Source: Megalopta genalis
Lineage: Eukaryota; Arthropoda; Insecta; Hymenoptera; Halictidae
Direction of reading: 5' to 3'
Assembly (NCBI RefSeq): GCF_051020955.1
Contig: NC_135018.1
Span: forward strand, 5,184,814-5,248,813
Length of the DNA stretch: 64,000 nucleotides
The notes beneath the pieces are model-generated. The model was not told the DNA's origin and did not search any database. It worked only from the letters and a program-made list of their open reading frames with translations. A program made the position numbers and the translations under genes. How positions within the stretch are numbered: the first letter of the stretch is position 1; every line of letters begins with the position of its first letter. Shown piece by piece: positions 1 through 13,900 of the stretch.

Positions 1-2830
1 TCACATAAACTTATACTATTATATATATATTTTTTGTTGTAACAATCTTCTCCATGTATAGATACAACGAAATCAGATATTGGTTAATAATTCTTTACAC
101 GATTTGACAAAGATCACACAAAGTCGAATTTCGATAATCTTTGATAAGATATGGTTACGTCTACGTGAAAGCTAGATCAAGATTGCAACCTAAAACAAGA
201 TTGCGAGAAGTGTTCGTTAATATGAACTTTTTTGCTTATGTCAGTATGTTGAATTCGTTCATGCTGTATATCTTTCATTTGCGACAAAATATTCTGTGCA
301 CCTGTTCTATTGAATCTGGTTTCCTTTTCCTTGTATTTGCAAATGACGTATAATTCATATAATCATTTTCACTAAAAAAAAAGACAACTACCGCTTTGTC
401 GAAGACATCTTAAAAACTGATTCTGTACTTAAAATAGTACAACAGTCGCATATTATACGACATCAATTAGGATGCAATGTGAGGATACAGTCGAGTGTCA
501 CACAGAGCGAAGTTGACGTGGATGGAAGATCGGTAGAAATCGTTTGAGAGGATAGTGGCAGCTGATAGATCATGGATAAATCTTTCTCTGACGAAGAGAT
601 GCGACCCATTTCGTTGGTCTCGCAAATCAGCATCGTCGCTACTCAATTAACGAAAAATGATACGGAGCTGAGAACGCTTCGTCGATCGTTTTTCAATGTC
701 TTTTTTTTTCCTTCCGCAAACGAACGCGTTCCACATCTATTCTTCAAAACTTATATTCTAAGCAACGATCGCGCCGATGAACTTAAAACCAAAGACTCGC
801 TTACATCTTGGACGATGAAGACGATTTTCGATCAATGATACTCTAACGCTCAAAAATGTTTGATCACCGATGAATTTGCGTTTCTAAAATTGTCCTCGTT
901 TGATTGTTTTCCGTTGTTAGATGTAAATTTTTTCTTGGAATATGATATTAAAGGTAGCTGAAACATAATTCATTGATTTAACGCTTATGCGCTATTCAGA
1001 AAATTAGGTTATTTATATTTTGCGAATTCAGTTGGATCACAATTGGCATTCAACTCTGGAAAACATTCCTTAAGTCGTGTACAATGTATACAAGTTATTG
1101 ATGTTAACGTTTAAATAATATAGAGCAACAACTATGTACAAGAGAAATGACAGCTCCAGAATTTTTCAAAAGAAGAGTTCTGAAAAGTGATATGAATCTT
1201 GCATTGTTCGTTAATTCGTAGATAAAAAAGATTGCCATCGAAAAACTGCTGTTGGGTCAAAATGGCACAAACGAGATACTATCCCCGAATTTTTTAACTA
1301 ATCGTTTCTGAGCAATGTACGAGGATTAAATATCGTAAGCATTTTTGAGCGACAGTGCATCCGAAACTAAAGTCGTTGTTTCCTTTACATGTTGTTACTC
1401 TGCGAGGTAATGTTTTATTTTAATGGTTTTTTGCCTTTTGAATCGGATGAACCGTATTTACTAACACGGTTCACGAACGAAGCAGCAGCCCAAAAACCAC
1501 GCAGTCAATTGATTCGGCAAAAAGGTTAAACGAGACTATCAAAATGAAGCGAGAGACACCTCTAATTTAAAACCAAGTCTTCGGTGCAAGTCCGTTGAAA
1601 CTTTGCCGTACGCGCGTTCTACGTCTACAGTACCGTAACTAGAACGATTACCGAATGGAATTGATCTACGACGAGTCGTATTTGCCTTTCGATATACTTG
1701 AGCTCCACTATTCTCGAAATGCTGCAATATCCTAGCAGAAATTAACAACAAATGAAATAGGATCGTGTGTGATGATGCCAAGGGGCGCGAACAGTTTTCG
1801 GTAGCATAGTCAATGCTTTCGAAATGAGAAACAAAGGTGTACATTATATCAGCTAATTAACCGCTTAGTCGATCCGTGTCCAACTAGGACAGAGCAGCCG
1901 GGGCCATAAGCCACGCCACCAGTAGTGAAAAACCACTAGTGGAATGGTCCAAGGTTGAAGCACAGGCACTGGTCACAAATGCTTCTTCTTTTCTCTCGAA
2001 AATAATAAATAGACTGTGACAATTCATGCAATTTTTTGGACGCTTTTAAAACATACATTTTCAAGCAATCCCATTAAATTTTGTTATTATTTGAGGTTTT
2101 AGTCAAGTTCGCAATTTATCTTTCGTTTATTGCATGGTTTCGAAGTGAGACAAGTTTGAAAAATCATAACTTCGATCCCGATACTACCCTTAGTCGTTAT
2201 CTTGTAACAGTTGGACACGCCTACTTACGTTAGTCACTTAGGTAACTAAGGTGCTGTACAAATATCGTGGCGAGGAAAGCTACGGTTCGAGGACTGTCAA
2301 TAAATTACGTTATTGCGAACCGTAAAAACGGGTCTACAATTTCACGGGCTAAGCTTGATTGATCACTCATTGAGAGCTTTGAGTTAACACTTTGCGAACA
2401 AACATCTGCAAAATAGTCTAGTTATGTAATATGATCATGATTCGAATCAACGTGAGACGCTAAGTTTGAGATTACCGCAGTTGAAATCTGCTAGATAGGA
2501 TTTCTGTTTTGTAAAATATAAATGCAGAAGGTAGACACATTAGTTACGCTCCTCTCCGAAACGAATTCATCGATCAATTCTGATTTCGTCCGCAAAGGCT
2601 TAAACCCGATTTCTCGTAATCCTAGAATCCCAAGATTTCTCTATGTGTACAGGGATTAATGAGTTGCATATATTAATATTTATATACATATATATATCGC
2701 GATTGGACCTCTTATGCAGCGTTTACAGTGAACGAACCGGTACATGTACTTGTTACGCGTATTACATACAAGTCGGTTTAAATAAAACAGAGTATAAACT
2801 AGTAATTACGTATCTTAGTGACTTATAGAG
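1..2830. other. Intergenic, no supported gene
   Basis: AT-rich DNA with only short open frames. The best plus-strand frame (572-838, 88 codons) starts in a reasonable context but runs through a T9 tract, resembles no family I know and has no clear splice partner, so I do not call it. A TTAA at 1857 is followed by about 100 GC-richer bases holding the palindrome CCACTAGTGG (1933-1942). This resembles the piggyBac-like ends elsewhere in the window, but no second end is visible. Confidence 0.5.
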
Positions 2831-5800
2831 CGAGGAAAGGCCTTCTAGTTACGGCACTTGGGACGACCAACGAAAACTGTTTCTCCGGTCGCGTCGCGCA
2901 TTCCCTTTGAGAATTCAGAGATTCTCTTGCTCAACGGAAGAAACGCACTTGAAACGACATCTTCCTGCCTTCAGGCACTAGACGACAATAATAAATATTA
3001 AATTAATTACCTAGATAGAACACGACGCGGATCGATCGCCACCGTTGGCCCGAGATTGACTCGGTCGTCGCAGCTTTTTCTATTATCACCTAATATCATT
3101 AATAATCCCCTTCGCCGTTATTTAGTTTATTTATTTAATTAGCCCCGGACAAGACACGCGAGCGCACGGGTTCCCTTATTATTTACACGATTTAACTCTC
3201 TATTATTGCAACAGTAACAAAATATTCGTATTTTTCAACTTCTTTTTCCTCTTGAAGCTCGCGGGAGATACGTTAATGCCCATTAAGAGTATTTTGATTT
3301 CGATAATATTCTACTTTCCAGTCTCTCGTCTCTTTTTTACGCGTTCAGTGAAATTCAATCCTCCGTTTCTTTCTTCTCCTTGTACATCGATCGTACGTAT
3401 TAGTCGATAATGAACACCAAATGGAATGGGGGAAAAGACACGTTCACTGTTTCAAACTTCTCTCGACCGTTTGAAACAACTTGTGGCACTTGCATGCCAC
3501 TCCGACAGTATGGTTAAATTCGTTAGTGTTCTCTACCATCCGTAAAGTCGACGGAATTTGTATTCATACACGAGCAACGTCGGACCAACGATCTGTCGAA
3601 ACCGTTCTATCTGGGTAGTCGTTCTTTATTTTATTATCGTTAACGTTACTGTTGTTACACAGTATGTACAACGTGTGCGATCGTGCGAACTCGGGACACG
3701 GTTCAAGCTTCTGTCGTATGTATACTGAAAATTGCGGAATCTAAACACACAATTGCACCTCAAAACGTACTCCTCTGATAACGTAATATTATCCAATCTC
3801 TATTTATAACAAGAAACGATAGCAATCGAAGATGCTCTAAACATTCAGGTCAATTCCGATTAATTTCTGCCCACTATACGGCCGTCCTTATTTAAAATGA
3901 CTCATCTACTAATTTACCACTTTTCAGGATACTTTAAAATATTTAGAACATCGCGTGCCTTCATAAGAGTTTCAAATGTAATTCCATTTATTTATTTGTA
4001 AGATTATTTTATTAATTTAAAGCTTTGGTTTTTAGATGTTCAGAAATATTAGTTAGTACGATTTAACTAAGGAGAACAGCATGAGCCAGCAATTCTAAGT
4101 TCTAGATGTATGTATAGACGTATAGTGGATTTTTATGCAAAGTGAAAATTCGATACATCAATTGGAAGGAATACGAGCCAAATAAAAATTGCGTATCTTT
4201 AGTAGATTCAAAATAATACATAGATATTTTTAAGTTCTTTTAATCTGTCTCTACTATTATAAATTATATCTACTCATTTTTGTCACTCTGTTGACGTGAA
4301 TTTTGTTTTCAAGTGTAATTATCCCATGGTCCACGATTATCAGTAAACTCGACATTCAAGCAAATCGTTACATATAGAACAGAACAAATGCAGAGAGAAT
4401 TATTTAGAGAATTATCATGGATACTCATTCAATTATTCATTCCTGATAATCATTGCCTGTCCTTGTTCAATAAGTAACACCTGTCCTCGAGATTCACTTC
4501 GGAAACGCGAAGCTACTTAACGCTTAATCTCTTTCTTTCGTTACTATTAAACTGCAGTAACATCTTAGAATACCTCCGACTGTGTACTGTACACACGTAC
4601 CGTCTTAAACACTACACTTTCTTCCGACCAGCATTATTCTCAACCACTAGCCGCCCACCTAAGAAAGAATATCGACTTCGTAAAATATGTAATGTCAGCC
4701 TGTGTTGGACGTTCGATTACATGCACCATTAGCTTTCCCTATAAATTAAGTAAACTACTGCTGCGAAATCGACGATACATTGAACACATAACTAAAACAA
4801 ACAAGAATCGAAACAATGGAGTACGAGACGGAAATGTTATTTTTGTTCCAATAAAATGTTGGTAATAATGGTTTAGTAAGATTTGTCTTACGATACTCAT
4901 CAAGAAATTCAAATATCAATCGAACAAAAACAATGTTACTAAATTCGAGAAACTTCTAAATGTTAGGATATCCCATAAGTTCAATAATTTTCTGACGCTG
5001 AATTAGACCTTCCAATTTTTCGATATCGAACTTGTTTACTTCCTTGTTTGTAAAAGTTTTAACTCTTCTGGTATCAGAAAAGTATTCCTTTTCAATGTCC
5101 CGTCGATTGTGTAATCTTTTATTTTGCAAGTAGCTTTCCAATTAAACGAGATACTAACTAAAGTGTGAATTTTTCGCGCAAATCTTGTAATAAATATGCT
5201 ATATTCCGAATTCTCATATAATTTCATATAGTTATACTGCGGATCTTTATGAATGATGTTCGTAAGTGATTTTCTAAATATCAGACAAAAGAAAATCTCC
5301 CGTATATATGGACAATAAATTATGAATCTTTTCAATTTTCGTTGACATCAACGATTAAATTTATTTTACAAATCGACCGGTGCATAAAAATCTGCAGTTT
5401 AAGAAGCCGTGAAAGGATGTTACGAATTTTGCACACCTAAGATGTCCTAATTCTTTGATCTTTTCAAAAGAGCCCACGACAAAATAATGGAACATCAGGC
5501 TCATATAATCGAAGGCTTCTGAAATATTGTACCAACGATTCGATTCGGCTATTCTTTCGTTCGTGGAACAACGAAGGACCGGAGGACACTTCAGCAAAAT
5601 TGGGGTGGACTGGATTACGCAGTCCGAATCGATCCCACCCTCGACTACGTCGCGTCTCTGTATTATTCCCGTTGCCTCAGTCGATCGATTAAGAATAAAT
5701 ACGGCCAAGAAAAATACTCATCCGGACATCTATTACTACAAAATACAGATACTCTCTTTTTGTCTTCTTCGGTTCTCCCCGCTTAAACCCATAGCTTACT

Positions 5801-7857
5801 TTATACTTATTGCAAAGGTTGTTGGCATACTTATTGCAAGTTTACCAAGATGATACCTCTACGAGTAAACCGCGCACCCATTCGAGACCGTTTCCTTGTC
5901 GGAGGAAAATACCCTCGGCACTAGTTTTTTGGCGCAACGCGTCGGGATTGCGGCTCGCGTGAACGGTATACATTCAATAAGGAACTCTGATGTGTGTATG
6001 TTTGGAATCGCGTATGCCGAATGCGCAAGCAATTTCCGGTTGGTCGATCCGAAATTATCTCTCGTGTGTTAGTGTTTCTCCTGCGCTACTTATCTCCTAG
6101 ATACTGAGGCACCGCGAGAAAGCTACGGTTTTTCTCTCACAAGGAACGGATGTTTTCCCTTGACTATAGTGATTTCGTTTTCCATTCATTTTTTTCCGCT
6201 TCTGTTATATATCATTTAATAAATCAGTCAATCCACGAGCCAAGAAGTAGCTTCCTCGTGGAACTGGTTATATCCTGAAGAACACACTGAAACAGTAATC
6301 CTGTGCCACTGAAGTGGAAACGGATCAAGATTTCTCTATAAAAGACGAGGTAACATAGGCCAAAATCGCGAATGGTAGCAATGTACGTTGTGTCTCGTGT
6401 CATCTCTATTTACAACAATTCAACGTAGAGTTTGTAGAGATATGTATAAGCAAACCTTGATGTGTCGAGTTTGGCACGATGCGATGCGACGCAACGCGAA
6501 ACGAGTGCTCGGGAACCTTTCCTTCGTACGTGTACAATGATTTCATTGTTGAGACACTCTTCGCGGCGTATCGGTTTGGCCAACAAAAACAAGCAACATA
6601 GTTTCATCTAATGTACAGCCAGTAGAAGAAGTTTCCGTACACGTTGTAAAATATTCTTAATGCTGTACATCTCCGATCGAGGAGATGAGAATTAAATAAT
6701 TTGTATATGACTCTATTCAGAGATATAATATTTATTATTAACGAAACAGTTAACAATCGAAACAAAAGAGACAAACATAACAAAAATAAACGAGATTTCG
6801 AAACAAGATTTGGTGCGGTGGTCCGAAGTCAAGTAGAAGTTAGTTTCTTGTTTGTCAATAAATAGACGAGATCTTATTGGAAATATTTGGAAACACCAAC
6901 TGCAATTCGTGAATGAGAATTAAGTAGAGGGGCAAAATTCTACGCGCAATAAAATATGATTCGTGTACAAAGGTACCGAAATTGGCAGGAATAATTGAAA
7001 CATAGATCGTACAATCAGAAGTAAATCTGGTATAAGCATAGCTAATAGTTTTCAGCGTCTGCTTGTAAATTTAAATGTTAACAATGATCAAAACTTTTAC
7101 TATATAGGAAATCTAGAAGGATCGCTTATTATTCAACTAATAACAACCGTAAACATAATTTAAAAATGCAACATCAAAATATAATTAATTGATATATCAA
7201 GTTTTAATAAAAAAGATTGGTTGGCATGATGGTAAAAAACAGCAAATTAATCAAGTGAAGAAGACCGATTGAAAATTATTTAAAAACAATCATGCCTAAT
7301 AATTTTATATGCACTTATTATCCCATTTTTTCTATGTTTGCCTTTTTCTTTATTTTAACTATTACCAAATGAATATATGCATATATGTTTGTGTTTCCTA
7401 ATATAATAATGTAAAAGTGATTCGTCTCATACCTGCTCGATCAGTGATATACTAAATTTGTTTAAACTGACTGTACATCGTTTCATTAATAAGTGAACAG
7501 CTCGATAGGATAATCCCAAGAAAAGTAGTATCATATTGATTCCAATTTTTCGGAAAACGCATTGCAATGCTCAACCCAGGTATAACCCAGAATGATAAAA
7601 CTCTAAGGAATATCGAATAACAAAAAATTCAATGTATAATCATGCAACTCAACTTCGTATAATTAATCAGTTCTTGATGATATTGACGGCTACAGCTACT
7701 AAACGCTAAAATTGCTCATCGAACAAGAGGTCAGAGGTTGCCTCGAAAGGTCGAGGAACTTTTGGTTGCGCTTCTAATACAACAGAAACTCTTTCGAATA
7801 ATCACGCAGAGTTCCTTCCTGGAAAAGATTTTGGACACGCAGAACGGCGACATCTCA
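2831..7857. other. 3' flank of the insulin-like receptor gene
   Basis: No coding feature is supported here. Because the receptor gene ends at 7,858 on the minus strand, the adjacent part is its 3' UTR and downstream flank. GC-richer patches occur near 2,880-3,200, 5,560-5,700 and 5,870-6,130. The last looks like promoter or leader DNA of an unseen gene, but I cannot identify a first exon. Short frames at 5,361-5,853 on both strands have no recognisable product. Confidence 0.4.
7349..7354 (-). terminator. Candidate polyadenylation signal of the receptor gene
   Basis: The plus-strand TTTATT reads AATAAA on the minus strand and is the first such hexamer I find downstream of the receptor stop codon. 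It would give a 3' UTR of roughly 510 bases. Further copies lie at lower coordinates (for example in TTTATTTATTT near 3,130), so longer 3' UTRs are possible. Confidence 0.35.
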
Positions 7858-7939
7858 TTAATCGTTCGTCACCATCAAGGTTCTCTTGGTAAAAGAGCCC
7901 CGGTAGGTTCTATAATCGGAGCTCGACGAGAACATTCCC
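7858..7939 (-). CDS. InR: InR exon 7: alternative or terminal cytoplasmic tail
   Basis: A 101-bp intron (GTGAGATT to ATCACAG) joins CG of exon 6 to G of this exon (Arg1400). The following codons read GMFSSSSDYRTYRGSFTKR and end VTND before TAA (7860-7858). The open frame, correct phase, Ser/Tyr-rich composition and strong donor support a real last exon. If the intron is retained the protein stops two bases into it. No cDNA is available to me to confirm. Confidence 0.75.
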
Positions 7940-10900
7940 CTGTGATCGTCGGGAGAATCGCAATATTGCCCAGAATATCGTCTGTATATTGTATCTACAA
8001 GGTCTTGGATGGACGATTGGTTCATCGAAGTCAATCTCACCGTTCCAGAGGCACGTTCTCCAAATTGGTTACATTACCGAAATGCTGGAAACCGTTCTTG
8101 AAGATGCGACCTCTGCTGGTGCCAGCCTTAGTTTGATCTAAAAGCGTCACGTTGTCCTCGAACTCCTTGACCCAGCGGGCGGTCTCGTTGCCCCAGTGGA
8201 ACCTGATAGGAGCAGCCGGATGATAAGGCTTTTTCAAGCCCGACTTCCGGCTCTCCACACCCTCCGCGGAGTGGTAGAACGAGTTCTCGCAGAAGTCCTG
8301 CCTAAGACAAGGCTCTAGCTCGCCCACGATCTCCATGAACGTGGGACGATCGCTGGGCCGCCACTTGAAACACTTTTCCATGATCTTGTGGATATTCTCG
8401 GGACAGTTCCGCGGTATGTTCAACGTTCCTTTGTGCAATACGTGGCTAAGCACCTCCTCGTTCGAGAAACCTTGGTACGGCATTTCGGCCAAGGTCAAGA
8501 TCTCATAGAGAACCACACCAAAGGACCAGACGTCGGAATCGGACGTAAACATACCGTCGGAGAGGTTTTCCGGCGCCATCCATCTAATAGGCAGCAAGCC
8601 TTTCCGGCCGATTTTGTAATAGTCAGTCTCGTAGATATCCCTAGCCATGCCGAAGTCACCGATTTTGCAGACCAGGTCCTTGGACACCATACAGTTTCTC
8701 GCAGCCAGATCACGATGCACATATTTCTTCGACTCCAGATAGGCCATACCGTCGGCAATCTCTGCCGCCATTCTCATGATTCCGCAGGCGTCCGGAACTA
8801 GATCCGGTCTGTCGCGAATCTTGCGTAGATAGGTCTTCAGATCTCCGTTCTCCATCAGCTCCATGATAACGTATGGAGGATTTTCGATGGACACCACGCC
8901 TAGGAGTTTGATAATGTGATACGTTGAGAAGTTCTTCATCACCGAAGCCTCGTTCAAGAATTCGTTCTTTTCCCTCTGGCTGGCCGTCTTTGAGATCGTT
9001 TTGATGGCCACCGGTGTGGTCTTGTCGTAGACTCCTTGGTATACCATGCCAAAGTTGCCCAGGCCAAGCTTCTCCACGATCTCGACACTCTCTGCAGGCA
9101 CTTCCCAGTCGTCGATCACGTACTTAGTTTCTATATAATCCGGGTTCACGATTGCTATCAGTCTCTCCTGCTTTTTCTTCTTATGCTGTATCCTCAACAG
9201 AACGAAAATCGTGATCGAGATAACAGAAAAAGTGGCTACTGTCAATAAAGATATCATAGTAATCGGGGCAGTGTTCGACACGTTTATGGAGAAGTGAACC
9301 ACATCGGAGAAGGGACTATCGCCAGCTAGAGACGTAGATCTCATCCGCAGACTGTACCTGCCAGGGCTACGGTTCTTAATGAAGAACCTGTTCAACTTCT
9401 CCTTTTGCCCGATGTTAGGAATACACTCCGTAATCTTCTTAGCGTCCTTGATGTCGAGATTAGTGTACTGTATAGTGTACGTAACTGTCATGGCGTTAGG
9501 ATTCTTGATCAAGTCCCAAATCACTTCTACGATGGTGTTGTTGGTTACGTATACCTTTACGTTTAGCACGTCGTCCGCGTGATCCAACTTCTTGGTTCTG
9601 GCGGTAGTGTATTGGATAGACGAGCACATGTGCGAGTCGTTCACTTTGATGCCGCATGCGGCAATGGATATGCTGTATCGTGTGAAGTGCCGAAGATTCT
9701 TTATCACGAACGAATTGTTCGCTCCGCTGACATTATAGGTCACGGTGGACGCGTCTACGACGGTGTTCGAATTGTCAGGCTTTTGAGAATTCTCCTTCTC
9801 CTGGAGCGAGGACGACAACTCGTAGAATTTGTCGTCGACAGAGTTGTAGCTGTTGTAGACGCAGTAGTCCCTCCAACCGGGCGAAATATAGCTGATGGTT
9901 GTATTCTCGTGGCAAAATATCTCGAACTTCTTCGAGATGATCACGTGTTGGTTGTCCTTCGAGCAACAAGAAGCAGAGTTCATAATGGGAGTCTTGATGG
10001 ACACTTCGGGTACTGTCTCTTCGACCTCGTTCTGCAGAGGATTGTTACAGTAATCTCGGTGCGCGACCAAGCTCTCTTCCGAAATCATGGAGCTAGAAAT
10101 CATGTAGTATCCGATGGGTCCGTTCGGGAAGATCGGTGGCTTCCACGTAACCAAGATTTCAGACTCGCTGTTGACACTGCATACTACGTTGACTGGCGGA
10201 GACGGTATCGTACTTTTGGTCCTAAAAAAGATAATTTCGGACTGACCGACCTCGTTCTTCACGAAATTGTTGGTGTTGCGGGCGTTGAACGTCTTCACGA
10301 ACACTGCGTACATGGTGTACGGTTTCAGGTTGGTGATATGCTTGGACACTGTATTCTTCCACTTCGGGATGTCGACGTCGAGGATCTGCCACGCATTATT
10401 GCCACCGCAAGCGTTCGACTCGTAGCTGATGTTCTCGTTCTCCGTCTCCATGTAGTTTAATAGGTAGCTAAGCAACTGTTGGCCCGGGGTCGGCTGGTAG
10501 CTATCCCAGACAAGGTCCGCGTAATCCGATCCTAAATCCCGCACTGTGATATTGATATTGACGACATTGCAGGCGACTTTTTCGCCGTTCGATTCCGGCT
10601 GCACCTCCATATCCGTGAAATTCGTGATGTTCACCATCTTGCTGAGCTCCAGAATCTTCGAAAGACACAGCTTCGGGTTGTAGTGGAAGAACAGTCGGCC
10701 GTTCTCAATTTGGATATTCTGTTCCAGCGGGAACAAATCCGACAGATTCGGATTGTCCAGAACCACTAAGCTGGCATTGTTTATGTCTAGTTTCTCGCCG
10801 CGAATCACCTTCAGCTTCTTAAAGAAACTCAGCGACGTGATGGGGAACGAGTGCGTGATTTTCAGGTACTCCGTGATTTCTTCGATCTGGCCGAACGCCT

Positions 10901-13900
10901 CGGTCAACTCGTTCATGATGTTCGGATTCCCGTTACGGATCTGGAACTCAAGAGCCCCTCTTACCACAGTTGTGCCACGGTACATTTGCGCGTCCGATAT
11001 ATGACGTATCAAAGCACCATGATTCACCTTCCGGCATTGGCTCTCACAGACCCGACACGTGGTCATCTGTAATTTGACAGAAACTCGCATTATCCACGTG
11101 CTGTACAGACTGTATACAAAGCATGCAGACTGGACTATTTGGAGCAAGTTACCTGAATGAAACGGTTAACAAAAGAAAAGTTTGTATTTCTGTACACGAG
11201 TATTAGCAACTTTATGTAAAATTTGAATTAATGAACCAAAAAAAAGAGAGAAAAAGGCTATGGCGCATGTTATATAGTGACAGACTTTTGAACTTTCTAT
11301 TATATATCAAGAAAAATCTGTAAAAATAATGAATCACGAAATTGAACATGGTAAAAATTTTGTACTGTATCGTATTGTATTAATCCTGAAGAACAATTAC
11401 TAAAAGACTGATTCCAGGTATTGATTCGGGAGTTAAATCATAAGTTAAACGTAACTCGCGTGGCGTTCAATGTGTTAAATCGCGACAAGTAAAGAGTTAA
11501 AAAATGAGATGGAATTGTGCCTGTGTGGAATAAAAACTTACATTGTTTTGATCTAGAGCGTCCTCGTACCCCTCAGGACACCGAATCAAGCATGATCCAT
11601 TGAATGGCCTCCAAGCTTGTCCCTCCTCCAGCACGAATATCCTCCTCAAACGACTATTCATCTTCACACATTCATCCGTGGTGATGCAGCGTCTTGAGAG
11701 ATAGGCGTATCTGCGATACCGATTCAGCGATTCAGTAATCGTAAGTATTGTCTACTACCGGGGAGAAGGCTAAGACGTGACCTTGTCTCCTCGTAATTTG
11801 ATCCACTGACACTGTCAATTTGACCAGTAGCAAAATTACGTGGACTTAACAATCAATTAGACTCGCATTTCTTCCAGGTGATTTCTTTCTAGCCATAAAT
11901 AATCATTGTCCCATCGATCACATATGGATGACATTAATTTTTGATTAGATTGTGAAATTCATTTTTATTGTAATATATTGAACAAACTAATGTTACTAGG
12001 ATTTTTAGAATACAAAAGAATTAAGCTAATATGAATTAAACAACCTTGATATTGTGGCAATTTTTGGAGTTGATATTCGACACTTAACGTGCTAAATAAT
12101 GTTTCTTTTCATTGATTTAGTCTTCTTTTAAAGTGTAGTAATGAACGCAATGTAAAAGTATTCGATCACTATACGAATTTAATAAAAAGGCTTTCCAGTA
12201 AACTTGACATAAGCCAGTGATAGGCAAATGACAATACTCTTTCGGGTATCCTCCAACTAAGAAGCTCTTTTCTTTCCATCCCAAGATGGTCTTTATCTTT
12301 TGCATAGAGAAAGGACGGTAATATTACAATGTTATTACTCACAAATGCGAGGGACATTTTTCCACACATTTTCCCTCGTGTCGATAATGCTTGCAAACGT
12401 AACAATCGCTATCAGTTGGACCACGACACTCGCCCAGACACTGTTCGTGACATTTTGGTTTCTCCAAACTTTGACAGTGCTGCGCGGTCCAGCAAAGACC
12501 TTGTGGACAATGTGAACAACCTGGAACACGATGCATAACATTAGAGAACTATAAACGCAACTATTAAAGTTGCTGCATTATACTTTCATAAAAATATACT
12601 ATAGTTATCTCTCTGTCTGCATTCATTTATTCACTATACCACAATGATTAAACATTTTATAGTGTTTTGTTCCAATACCATTACCAAGTAAATTTTTCGA
12701 TGTGTGTTTTGTATACCTTCATTTATTTTCATCTCTAGATTTTGATAACACAAGAATCAAATGTTTCCGATTCAGAAAAAAGTGAATAGCTTTCGTATTT
12801 CGAGGACCGTGTATGAATATCTTTGTCACAGTTATAATGATTACAAGATTTTCGAATGTAATACTTTCTAAAAAGAAACAACGATTTATATTCATCGTGT
12901 GCCTACATTTTCTTGAATGCCTAAATATTGACGAAAAGAAATCAGAATTTTATTCCGCTTCAAAACAGAACGGAATAATATTCATAATTAACACATACCT
13001 GGACAAGACGATTCCTCCCGATTATCCTTAATAACATTGGCGCCAGCCGAAACGATAAGATCCCAATTCAAGTTGTGCGTATAGCAAAGGGTTGGGTTCT
13101 TCTCGATCCGTACGCTGCCCCTGGAGATTTCCATGAGTTTTTTCAGTCCAATCTACAAGAAGAGAACCGTGTGGACTTGAATGATTCAGACACGATATTA
13201 GCAACCAGGGGTCGAACTATCGGTTAATTCGATTGGCTAATTACAGTCACTTGACCGACGGGGTCAACTAGCCGCGCCAGGCGAATTGAAACAAAACTAC
13301 GTAGACCAGCATCTCGTCATGGAGACGCCATGGGAATGATCGGTCAATAAATTAGCGTTTAATGCTGTAAACCGACCACTGATGCTACAACAATATAAAT
13401 ATTGCATAATGAAATTAATGTTGTTATTTTTCAATATTTCTATCTGCTCACTTCATCCCAAACTCGTGGACGTCTGTATTTAGTTTGTCCCATGATTGCA
13501 AACCTCTAATTGTTTCCATCTGATGTTCATCAATTATGATCTTTAATCGCAGAAAATCAGATGAATTATGCACGTGTTTGTTTCATTTTCGCTGGACAAA
13601 TTGTCGGCGTCATATCTATTCATAAACATTGCTCGACTTGTTTTATGATAACAAAATAGCGAATCTTTATGCAAAATAAAAATCCAATTTATTAATTGTC
13701 ACAAACAGGTGTCATATTGAAAAGTCTTTCTTTTCTTAACAATTTCAGTAACTTGAATATAACGTACAGATATTCTTAAACTCTATTGTCTAGCAACAAC
13801 ATCAAATTTGTAGCTTTGCATAATAAACTAATAAAAGATACGGTATTTAATTAACAGCGATCTGTGAGACCGCTAATAGCGGGGTGTAATAGTTAAGGAT

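Noticed and set aside
9579..10460. 293-codon plus-strand ORF
   Set aside because: Exactly antisense to the large InR exon, with translation of no family. It arises from codon bias on the coding strand.
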